A DNA stretch of 64,000 bases from contig AZLU01000046.1 of the NCBI GenBank assembly GCA_002224055.1, forward strand, positions 1 to 64,000. The letters run 5' to 3'. Both the position numbers and the translations under genes were made by a program. Below, in pieces: positions 1-9,612 of the stretch. Position 1 is the stretch's first letter. Every line of letters begins with the position of its first letter. The DNA comes from Pezizomycotina sp. ARF18 (lineage: Eukaryota; Ascomycota). The notes beneath the pieces were generated by a model, which saw only the letters and a list, made by a program, of their open reading frames with translations, was not told where the DNA came from and did no database searches.

Positions 1-1
1 G

Positions 2-638
2 TCAACTGGGGAGCGCTTCATCCCGTCCAGCAGGCGTTCCGACGGCACCTTCCGGAAGGAGATCAGGGTCGGCCCGGTTTCACCCCGCAGGAGGATACGG
101 CGACGTACAAGAGCCATCGCGCCGAGGCGTGGAGGAACCGGGGATCCGGCGGCGTCCCGGGTGCTACGGAGGTGTCCCGGATCCGGCTGCTTGACCCGCG
201 AAAATAAGCACGGGAGCTAGCAGCGGAACCAGGAGGCGCCGTCGCGGCAGGGAGGCAGGAGGATCCAAGTCCGGTGGGACCGCTTCCGGCGGCGAGGAGA
301 AGGACGATCAGAGAGCGGAGATGAGAATACGGTCCGGCGAATGATAAGAAGGATAAGGAGAAGAGCACTGGTGCAAGTCAAGAGGCGGCGAAGGACGCCC
401 CTGCTACTCCTGCTTCTACAGCTGCGGCAGATGCCAAGCCCTCCGATGACGGTGCGGCGGACGAGAACTTAAGGAGAAGCAAGCGAAGGCCGTCCGCAAG
501 AAGATCCGTCAGGCGATGGAGCTCCGCGAACGCAAGGAGAAAGGGGAGAAAACTGCTTCCAGAGCAGATAGAGAAGGCGTGAAGCTGAACGAGCTCGTCC
601 GGGAGCTGGAGAAGCTGGGGTCAAGGTTTAGGAAATAG
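2..638 (+). CDS. PYM1: Partner of Y14 and Mago (PYM), 5' end outside window
   Basis: PYM binds the Mago-Y14 core of the exon junction complex and removes it from translated mRNA at the ribosome (known for the family). The first bases encode the diagnostic N-terminal block with SSRRSDGTFRKEIR, followed by GFTPQED, YKSHRAEAW and NRGSGGVPGA, typical of the Mago-binding domain. After a low-complexity Ala/Lys-rich linker, a C-terminal basic helix appears near 470-630 with VRKKIRQAMELRERKEKGEK and LNELVRELEKLG, as in fungal PYM. The frame changes between the two blocks: one G seems lost near 76 (CCGGGTTT expected) and one A gained near 551. The start codon lies upstream of the window. Only the stop at 636-638 is fixed. 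Identification is firm; the exact protein is not recoverable from this sequence. Confidence 0.75.
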
Positions 639-867
639 AACGCCCCGCGGACAGCGCCCCGGCGACGTACGGCTTAAACAGCAGCGTCCTAGCAACGTGC
701 GACTCTGAAACCGAAAAGCAACGGGCTCGGTTACGCACCGTCGCTTTGCCGAGCCCAAAATAAGTCTATCTTCGGAGACAGGCCCGCTCATCAATTATCG
801 TCTCCCTTCATCACCCGCACAGAAACAACATCAAGCACACTCGCGCCAATTCTAAAGGCTCCCCATC

Positions 868-1416
868 GTTCAAGTCGCCGCTGCCACGTCTTCACCCATC
901 CCGCAGTCGCCGAACGTTCCAAACCCGTTTGGCGCTATCGGTTCCAAGCCCGCTACTGGCAAAAAATACGTCGAGTCTCCCGCGGTCGCTCTCCCGGACA
1001 TCCCGCATCGTAAATTCAGCTCCGCGACGGGCAGAAACGCGCGGACGAGCTCGCCCGCATGTTCGGCAATAAAGGGACTTCGGATAACATTATCTACGAT
1101 GCCGAGGCCGAAGACAACTCATGCGAGAGAGGGTTTTGCAGGCAGATGCAGAATGGAACAAAACCTGTCCCCCTCCGGACCCAGATAAGAGCTGGGATTC
1201 AGCCGACGAAGCTAGCAGCAGCGCCGTCGTCGCTCACCCGCCGATGACGCGCCGAATCTTGCTGAAGATACAGAAGAAGCAGAGGGTTATAAAAAGCCCG
1301 TCCTTTTCCGATTATTTTCAGGCATGAGGGCATGGAGCTTTTCCTTTGCATCATGTCAGCTACGCCGAATCCTGATTACTTCTAAAACTTCTCACTTGGT
1401 TAAAAGAACCTTTTGA
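868..1416 (+). CDS. Unidentified protein, frames interrupted, start not found
   Basis: Three overlapping reading frames carry protein-like sequence on the + strand: NPFGAIGSKPATGKKYVESP and ALPDIPHRKF; then QLRDGQKRADELARMFGNKG and IIYDAEAED; then RERVLQADAEWNKTCPPPDP, SWDSADEASSS and finally EDTEEAEGYKKPVLFRLFSG. Joined by small frame changes they give one acidic protein of roughly 170 residues with no membrane segment. No ATG is visible between 640 and 1057, so the start is either upstream, in an unseen exon, or lost. I do not recognise the family. The short FRLFSG end preceded by acidic residues recalls several uncharacterised fungal proteins, but that is only an impression. It lies just after PYM on the same strand and converges on HEM14. 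Confidence 0.35.
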
Positions 1417-1854
1417 TATTTAAAGCATCTATGAAGAAAGATGTGCGATTCCTCCTATTAAAATTACTGATAGCTCTCGATCCCCACTCTAATTCTATTA
1501 CTACGGCCTTCTATTTGCGAGATCACGCCTTGATTATGTTTTCCCTAAAATATCGCAGCTTGCCTTTTCTCTTTCCCTTCGCGCAAATTAGCGCACATTT
1601 TCCCTACTCTTAAATATTTACGGTTTTTGTAGATCGAAAAGCATTTTTTAGGATAAATCACTCAATGAGCAAGCATTGGTCAAATATATCTAGCACTACA
1701 TTTGCATACAATCTCGTAAACATGATTAGTGTGTCTAAGGTTCTTATTACGTACTCTTTACAAGGGCTAATAATATCCTTTTTTTTTTTTTACAAAAGTT
1801 CGTTGACAGTGGTATTAAGTGCTACTTTCGTGTAATGATGAGCTATCCTCAAAA
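1417..1854. other. Convergent spacer between the unidentified gene and HEM14
   Basis: AT-rich spacer with a T13 run near 1781. It must hold the 3' ends of two converging transcripts. No conserved coding or RNA signal seen. Confidence 0.4.
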
Positions 1855-4310
1855 TCATGGATCCACCCATTTCGACTCGAAAGCCCACCGTTCCAAGCCT
1901 GTGACACCGTATCCACCGGTAACATACCTCGCAACCTCTCTCGCATGCTTGACGCAATCCGGCACCCAGGACTACTATACGCCGCACCCGCCAGCGCAAA
2001 CTTCCCGCCCATATTAGCCGACAGGTCGCGGTGAATCTGCCTCATCCTCCCCGCGTGCCCAACCTCAAGCTGCGGTATGCAATCCCTACAAATCTCCGCG
2101 TCCACCGCTATCGGCGCATCTTTAATACCCAAGTGGTGCTCCAAGTACCACGCAGCCATATGCACCCGCGCTCCTTCGAAGGGTAATCTGACTCGGAGTA
2201 ATGGTCCCAGTAGTGGCCGCCAATGAGCACGCTGAGCTTCGTGAAGTTTAGTAATTCTTCCCGCCGCGCGTTTGGCCCAGGAGTCGAATATGACGCCGAG
2301 GGCGTTGTAAGGGTTGTGCCGCTTGTCCGACGCGGAGGAAGGGATTAGGTATCCGAAACCTTTGGGGACGAGGCCCGGCCTGGCGAAGAGGAAATTTACG
2401 ACCATGACGGTTACGTAGTTGATCTCGGGGAGGACTGAGGTTACGTCGTCCGTGACGATGCGGGCGGCACTTTTGCGCTAGTGCAGCAGACGGCGTAGTC
2501 GAAGGATTCTGTTGTTGTGGCTTTACCGTCTAGATATGTAAGCTGCATTTATTGTTTTCTCGTTGGTTAGCTTTCAGCTTTATATTCGTGATTTAAATGG
2601 CCAAAATCGGCGACCCGAAAGCTAATTGGAAGGAGGCCGATAAAAGGATAGAGGAAGAGGGTAGAGGGAGAATACCTACATCAACGGAGTCCGATGTTTT
2701 ATTGTATTTCGCGCGGACGACCGGTGTCCGCGACATAAAACTGAAATTCTTCCCATGTCCCTTTAACCTTTCGAGAGCTGCGAGGGGAAAAACTTCCATC
2801 CCCTTATCGAAATAGAATATTGACGATCCGGACATGATGAATTTTCTATGGCTTCGACTAATTTCCTCGTCCGCGAAGATTTCTTCCTTCAACTTCTTGT
2901 CTTCCTCCGGTATTTTCTTAGAGAACAGGCCGCCCAACATCGAACCAAATTTCCGCTCGTGGCGGTACATATTGGGCATCAGCGCCTGGAAGCTCAGCTT
3001 CTTTATGTCGCCTGCGTACACGCCGTGGTAAATCGCAGAAACGACGTTTTCTGCGACGTGCGGCGAGACCCGCCTCGATATCACTGAATATATAGACTCG
3101 TCTTCTACACTTCTCCTGCGGCGCCATCGCAAGGGCTCCAGGAAGACGTTCGGTAATAGACTTTAGATAGTGGACTGTTCAATAAAAAGTCAGGGATCTC
3201 ATTGCGCCATTCGGCGCCTTGATGAGCCTTCTAACTGCTCCCCGAGGTAATTGCGTTGACGGGCTGTAGATATATCGGTTGCCGACTTCTTTTTCGCGGC
3301 CCCCTCTCCAGTGACGTACTGAGAAAGAAGGTCAAGGTCGTTGAGCTATTGTCGCCAAATATTTCTTAGCGTGTAACCGGCGTATCAAGCATGTAACCAG
3401 CACATCAAGCAACAAAATTCTATCAAATAAATCTCCATATACTTGGATGCGTTGCCCCTAAACTATTATCCAAGAAATACGAGAGATAACATGAGGTGGA
3501 AAAAAAAGAAAAGAAAGAAAGAAAGAAATAAGGGGCTGGGGTGAAGCTTACGAATTCGATTGTAGCCAAAGCACTCGCTGGATTGGCTTTCGAATACCGA
3601 AGGGTCCGCGGACCTTTGTTAAAATCTATAGTCTCCGTCGCCTCTTTCCTTCATCGTGTGTTATGTAGTTTGCCTGCAAGAGATCCGTCTTAATCCAACC
3701 CCCAACTCGATCGCTGGATTCGAAAAGTTTAACCTGCGTCGACGGGCTGAATTTCCTGATGTAATGCGCGGCTGCCAGCCCAGTGATTCCAGCACCTGTT
3801 CCATGATAATCACCAGCATTGGAAATCTCGCTCGCAAGCCATTACGCCCTCAAAGGATCAGCCACCGTTTTCTTTGCTTGCGAAAGGGACAAAGAAGTAA
3901 GTATTCGCCAACGCTGAGCAAATTATCTTGACGAAGGTCCAGCTCGCAGTTGCCTTTGAAGAGGTGGAAAATTGTGTAGAGCGGCCAGGCGACTCACCGA
4001 TTACAGCAACCTTCTTTGGAGAACCCGATTTTGTGTTTCGAAGCAGAGGGGTTACCGCCGGTAATGTCCGTCCGTCTGTTGCCCCACCATTTCCGTCGTC
4101 CGCGGGCTTGGGCGTTGGTGACTGCTTAGGCGCCAGTGACTGCTTCGGTGTTGCCTTCTTGCCTTTAACCTTGGTCGCTAACCTTCGATGCCTTGAATTA
4201 CAAGGAGAGCTCAGCGGCAGCAGGTAGACGAAACCACAGTGGTTCGCGAAGCAGGTCGCTGACGGTCGGTGTAGGAGCGCCTGGCGACAACCGCTAGGCA
4301 AAAGTGGCAT
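1855..4310 (-). CDS. HEM14: Protoporphyrinogen oxidase, mitochondrial (Hem14)
   Basis: Oxidises protoporphyrinogen IX to protoporphyrin IX with FAD and O2, the penultimate step of haem synthesis, on the mitochondrial inner membrane. The N-terminus (MPLLPSGCRQALLHRPSATC, then RHRRLATKV) looks like a mitochondrial presequence, followed by KVAVIG|GAGITGLAAAHYI, the FAD-binding dinucleotide fold, and KLFESSDRVGGWIKTD. Middle blocks include NRYIYSPST and SRRVSPHVAENVVSAIYHGV-YAGDIKKLS. The C-terminal half shows VVNFLFARPGLVPKGFGYLI, ALGVIFDS, CIPQ.EVGH and GKFALAGAAY. Exons I infer are 4310-3998, 3795-3552, 3345-2676 and 2542-1855, with canonical donors (GTGAGT, GTAAGC, GTATTC) and a CTAAC branch site in the last intron. 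Several one-base frame breaks interrupt it. It is divergent from TYS1. Confidence 0.88.
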
Positions 4311-4746
4311 TGGGTTTCGCAATTGGCCGCGGTGACCTTCGTTAGAATGTAAATTGACTTGAGCTCTTTCGATACGCTCGTTCCGCGACGCCTTGAAGCT
4401 CTAGTATTCCTTTCCGAGCATGGCGATACTGTGGCGAGTAAGAAGAAATTGATCGTATGAAAATTGAAGGCTGTCGGGAGTTTGTGTTAGGAATTTTAAA
4501 TATGGTCCGAGAGCTGTACTACTATAAGCTCCAGCCTTCGCAGCCCAAGAATACTTAAGCGAAAAGGACTCACAGAGCCCACACCCACCAAAAATACTAT
4601 TTTTACTTAACTTATTACTTTGTTACTCACTTGTTTTCAATTCAACTCTTCCTTCCCCCAACATACATATCGATTTTTACCTAGCGAACTTGATCAACAC
4701 CGAGCAGCTTCTCGACGAATATTTTCAGTAGATCGATTGCGCCAGA
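4311..4746. promoter_or_regulatory. Shared divergent promoter region HEM14/TYS1
   Basis: The 436-base gap between the two start codons must contain both promoters and 5' leaders. It includes a pyrimidine-rich stretch around 4600-4670 before TYS1, as is common in fungal 5' leaders. No named operator site is recognised. Confidence 0.5.
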
Positions 4747-6295
4747 ATGGATCCTGAAGACCAGTTCGAGCTCATCACGAGCAACCTACAGGAGGTGCTC
4801 AGACCAGAAATCATCAAGGACATCATTGAGAAGGAGAAGAGACCCTTAAAAATCTACTGGGTAAGCTCGAGAAAAGAAAACAAAGGCACAGCTAAATAGG
4901 CATTATGGTCTATACGAAGTAGCTCGATTCATGCTACGTTTTAAAGCTTCCGGCCCCTCTTTTAGCCCAAGTCTAACATTGCCTACAGGTACTGCAACCA
5001 CCGGTCGTCCTCACGCCGCCTACTTCGTTCCCCTCGTCAAGCTCGCCGACTTCTTACACGCAGGATGCGAGGTCACCGTGCTACTAGCCGACGTGCACGG
5101 CTTCCTCGACAACCTGAAGGCACCCCTCGAACTCATCGAGTTCCGCGCAAAGTACTACGAGTTCGTCATCAAAGCTGGCCTGAAGGCGATCGGTGTACCC
5201 CTCGATAAGCTCAGGTCATCAAGGGCTCCGAATACCAACTCAAGTCGGAATACGTGATGGACGTCTTCAGGCTTTCCAGCGTCGTAACGGAGCACGATGC
5301 GAAGAAGGCCGGCGCGGAGGTCGTCAAGCAGGTCGCCAGCCCGCTGCTGAGCGTCTGATCTACCCGCTCATGCAAGCTCTCGACGAGCAACATTTGGGAT
5401 GCGATGCGCAGTATGTGGATTGAGCTCCTCATGGAAAAGAATTTTTTTTAAAAAAATTCATTTTTGGCAATCACTTGCTAACGTTGGCTCAAACTACGAA
5501 AGGTTCGGAGGTGTTGATCAGAGGAAAATCTTCACATTGGCTGCGGAACAGCTACCAAAGCTAGGCTACAAGGAAAGAGCCCACCTGATGAATCCTATGG
5601 TTCCAGGTCTCGCCGGAGGGTAAGTAATGTCTCAATATTCTTGCCTCGTGCTCATTCAATACTTCTAGATCACCCTTTTTTTTTTTTCTTTTTTTTTTCT
5701 TTTTTTTGGGTGTCTGTGTGTCTGATTCAGCTCTTCATTCCACATACAGGAAAATGTCCGCATCAGACCCAAACTCAAAAATAGACATCCTAGACTCAGC
5801 TGAAGATGTCCAAAAGAAACTGAAAAAGGCCTTCTGCGCCATCAAGGATATCGAGACAAATGGTGTCATATCGTTCGTCGAGTACGTACTCCTGCCGGTC
5901 TCCCGGCTGAACGGTGAGGGCTCGATCACCATCGAACGCAAGGCGAGAAGGTGCAGTACAAGGACATTGCCGACGTCAAGAAGGACTACTCCGAAGATGT
6001 CATAGGCCGAAGGAGCTCAAAGAAGCTACGATAGCAGCTCTTAACGCTCTGCTCGACCGATCCGCAAGGAGCACGCCGAGAGCGAGGAGTGGAGGGAGAT
6101 CGAGGCTAAAGCTTACCCTGTAGAGAAGGCGCCTGTAAAGAAGAAGAAGGAGAAGAAGATTGGGACGGGATACGCCGGCGCGAAGCAGAAGGGGCTGCAG
6201 CTCCCAATGCCAAGGTGGATGGTGTCGAGGACAGCGCGGCGGGGGCCATGGCCAAGCTGCATTTGGACGAAACGGGGAACCAAAGGAGTAGATAA
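4747..6295 (+). CDS. TYS1: Tyrosyl-tRNA synthetase, cytosolic
   Basis: Class I synthetase charging tRNA-Tyr. It starts [20 protein letters not shown], then KIYW followed after an intron by [20 protein letters not shown], the HIGH-type ATP site (PHAAYF here). It continues with [68 protein letters not shown] and [16 protein letters not shown], the KMSKS loop in its eukaryotic KMSAS form. The tail is lysine-rich ([18 protein letters not shown]), as in fungal enzymes. Inferred exons: 4747-4860, 4989-5410, 5503-5619 and 5750-6295; donors are GTAAGC, GTATGT and GTAAGT, and the last intron has long T runs before CATACAG. Frame breaks near 5212, 5350, 5942 and 6060 fit loss of one or a few bases, mostly in G or C runs. 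Confidence 0.92.
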
Positions 6296-6757
6296 ACACC
6301 ATACGCAATTTTATGAGCCATGCTGTTTCCCTCAGACCAATCTTATGCTAATGTTAAAATTCTAATACGTGATAAGTTATCTATTGGGGGTTTGTGTAGC
6401 GGTATTCTATAAATAGAGTAAGCTTATATGCAGACATTCTTCAGCTGTTCGTGAGATGGTAATATCGTACTTAAGAATAATAATTGGAAAGGAAAACTAT
6501 GAGAATATAATATAGCAGTAATATCTGGAGAAATACGGCCATACTTATTGTTGATGCTTTACGATTTGGCTGAAACATTTTGGTCAAAAACGCCGGCAGA
6601 GCTTCAGCCCTCTTTGATTTAGATCTAGCATACCATCTATCTCTCGTATAGAACGTAGATCAAAAATACCGACAAGCTCAAATTCTTTGCCCTGTAAACC
6701 TCGTCTGTGCTTTGATTCTTGCCTTTTTTTGCAGCAAATCTCTTTATTGTTGAAGCG
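6296..6757. other. Spacer between TYS1 and the SnoaL-like gene
   Basis: AT-rich 460-base gap between two genes on the same strand. It should hold the TYS1 3' end and the promoter of the next gene. A pyrimidine run GCCTTTTTTTGCAG (6721-6734) precedes the next ATG and could be a leader splice acceptor. Nothing else seen. Confidence 0.4.
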
Positions 6758-8268
6758 ATGGCGCCAAAGGTCTTTATCTCCGCAGATACACTCACCTTTA
6801 ACGAGAAGGAGCTACAGAATTTAGCCGCGGAAGGCTACGACGTCGCATATGTAAAGGACTTCAAGCAGCTCGAAGACACGAACGACAAGTATTGCATAAT
6901 CGGTATTATATTACCTTCTCATATCAATTAGTTATTAATCTTTAGGAATGAACCGACACTTTTTATTCTTGATATCTAGAAGACTTTCTTTCAATCCTGC
7001 TGCTTAATACGGAGCACCATGAGCTAAGCTGAAGCTGGAGGCTATCCGTTTAATTAGCTTTCGGTACAGCAGCGACATTTGCGCTCGAGTTCGCGACGAC
7101 ATCGGTGAAATGGCTCGCGGGGCTCGTAGCTTTCTACCCCACAGGTCAGGAAACCCCAAGTCCTTCGCTTCCACTTAAGATATTCTTGCTGAATTCGCCC
7201 CCACTACAGGCATCCCCACCCGCCCTTTCTGCCCGAACGTCAACGTCCTCCTGCACCTGCCGGACTCGCGACCCTTAGGTCCGCCGACGGCGATGACAAA
7301 AAAGCGAACATGAAGTACCGCCTGTACCTGAACGCGAAGCCCGGTTTCGCGGAGGTGGAGTCCGTCCACTACGACCGGGTACAGGCGAGCTTGGCGTACT
7401 CGCGCACGCTGGCGGTTCTCAGGCGGGAAGTAGGGCCTGAGGTTGACCTCGAGGGCATCTGGGAGAACCACATGATGCAGGAGTTTGTGGCGAAGGACGC
7501 GGGAGCGACGATGAGGACTATGGTTGAAGGTGCGAAATAATGAACGGTTCACTATAGAATACTTAGAGATTATTCTCTTGCTGATTTGCTTTTACTTTCT
7601 CGATCGAGCAGAACCATACGTCAACCACGTAAGTTTAAAAAGATATCCATTTATCCCCAAATGTCATCATGCATACTAACATTCCACCAGGTCCCAACTC
7701 TAATAGGCGGCATCGGCTACCAGTAAACCCCCCTCCCCTCCACCTCCCCTCACCATCTTCTCCCAACTTCCATCCTCACTAACCAATAAAAACCCAAAAC
7801 CCAGCGACCTCCACCGCTTCTACCGCGACTTTTTCATCCCGCGCAACCCGACATCCCTCTCCTTCCGCCTGATCTCCCGCACCATCGGCACGGACCGCAT
7901 CGTCGACGAGATGATAGTCTCCTTCACGCACGACGCCGAAATACCCTGGATGCTCCCCGGCGTCGAACCTACGGGTAAAGAAGTGAAAGTGGCGCTCGTG
8001 AGCATAGTCTGCGTCAGGGGTGGGTTGCTGTACCACGAGCATATATACTGGACCAGGCGACTGTGCTGGCGCAGATCGGGCTCATAGATCCGCAAACGTT
8101 ACCGGTGGTGGGGAAGGAAGGGCCATGAAGGTTGAGGATAAGAATAGCGTGAGTAGTGTTTGCTTGCTTTCTTTCTTTTTTTTTCGAATGTTTTGATTTG
8201 GAGAGGCTGACCGGCTGTGGTTATGTATCGTGTAGGTGCTGAGCAATTTACATCTGAAGGAATGGTGA
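6758..8268 (+). CDS. SnoaL-like / degenerate dienelactone hydrolase family protein
   Basis: The N-terminal third (MAPKVFISADTLTFNEKELQ, NLAAEGYDVAYVKDF, then AFGTAATFALEFAT, LVAFYPTGIP, NVLLHLP) matches fungal carboxymethylenebutenolidase-like proteins. The C-terminal part (YHDLHRFYRDFFIPRNPTSL, RLISRTIGTDRIVDEMIVSF, IPWMLPGVEPTGKEVKVALV, SIVCVRGGLLYHEHIYW) is the SnoaL-like fold usually fused behind it. The position of the hydrolase nucleophile reads GTAA, with no Cys or Ser, so esterase activity is doubtful. Inferred exons: 6758-6902, 7058-7144, 7210-7529, 7612-7628, 7691-7722, 7805-8148 and 8236-8268; the 17- and 32-base exons restore EEPYVNH-VPTLIGGIGYH. The gene ends VLSNLHLKEW. Two frame breaks (near 8050 and 8131) each fit loss of one G from a G run. 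The substrate is unknown; no pathway genes lie nearby. Confidence 0.78.
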
Positions 8269-9612
8269 GATTGGCAAAAAAACGAGAGCAAGCGTGGTGT
8301 TGATATTTGACCTAATCATTATAGGTATACAGATTTACAAGTTTGTCAAGCTGGATCAACATGAAACAAACATCGTTGAACGTATTTCAAGCTTCATTCA
8401 AAGCGTGAGACTTAAATATACACCGTTCTGTGAATTCGGCCTAACCAGCGTTGGCCTTTATACTGTAGCTTGGACGACGTTGGCGTAGAACAAAGCTGCA
8501 GTACTGTGTTTGCCTGTCTTTGCGCAAAGTAGAGTCAAGTCAGACAAATATATATACCAGGTCTTATTACTACTGGTTCTCCATGATTAGGACTCGTAAA
8601 TAAGCTGTGCTAGGATCACGTATAAGTCTTGTCATTAATTCTTAAAATTGTATGTTTTTTAATTTTGTTAGAGAATCCTAGTAGAACAAATAACAAGCAT
8701 TAGTAAAGTATGCTAATATACATCTCCATAACGATCGTACTCAGAATAATTAGCGATAAGTGTTCCATTACTCAAAATAACTTTAATGATTACTTTAGGC
8801 TCGTTTAGAAGAGTCCAAAATGTGGCATAAAAAGAGAAAGAAAGAACATCAACACAAAAGACATCGCGATAGTACAGTCATCAAACAAGAGAAATAGAAA
8901 ACATCAAAAGTTTATCGTAAAGAGCTTTTGACATGGATAAGCAGAGGGATATAAAAATGCAAGAGGACCAAAGTGGCACGAAAGATTTTGGAATACTAAG
9001 GGAAGTAGTTCATGAGATACGGCTGACCATTGTTGAATTTCCTTTTGTTTTAGAATAATGTCAACAAAATAACACCCCGGGTTCTTTCTCGAATTTTTTG
9101 TGAAAACAGGTAAGCAGGTCAGGTACAGGCGGCGCGATGGAAAGAAAACAAGAAAAACCAAGAGAGGGGTGAACCATCGACCGAGAGATGATATGAGTAG
9201 GTAATTAGGGTCGACAGGAAGGTGAAAAGCAAATCGGCGGTAGAGAAGGATCAAAAAAGCATAAAACAAAGAGAGATACGTAAAAGGCAAGTACATCGAG
9301 AGAGATGAAGTACAGGCCTGAAAAATAAAAAAAAATAAAATGACAGGAAACTCCAGAAAGAAAACCCTTTTAACGTTAGTAGAAACGAGGGAAAGAGAGT
9401 TATAGTAGTGTACAAAGTGTTTGCCGTTGTGAGAAGTTAAAACAAAAGCGCATTAGTAGGTAAAATGAAAGTGTAGGTAGAAAAAACGATGCGTAAAAAG
9501 AATCCGTGTTGATAAGAAACCCAAATATGAACCATGAAATAGAATGAAGTATGAACATCGAAAGAGGATAATATTTTTCATTGTGAAATCGTTGAGATTG
9601 TCGTTGGCGTGC
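8269..9612. other. Convergent spacer, SnoaL-like gene and CYR1
   Basis: About 1.3 kb of AT-rich sequence between two converging genes. Short open frames here have no coding character. It presumably contains both 3' untranslated regions. No RNA gene or repeat recognised. Confidence 0.4.

Noticed and set aside
6758-8268. Secondary-metabolite cluster around the SnoaL-like gene
   Set aside because: Neighbours are TyrRS, Hem14 and adenylate cyclase; no synthase, transporter or cluster regulator in the window.
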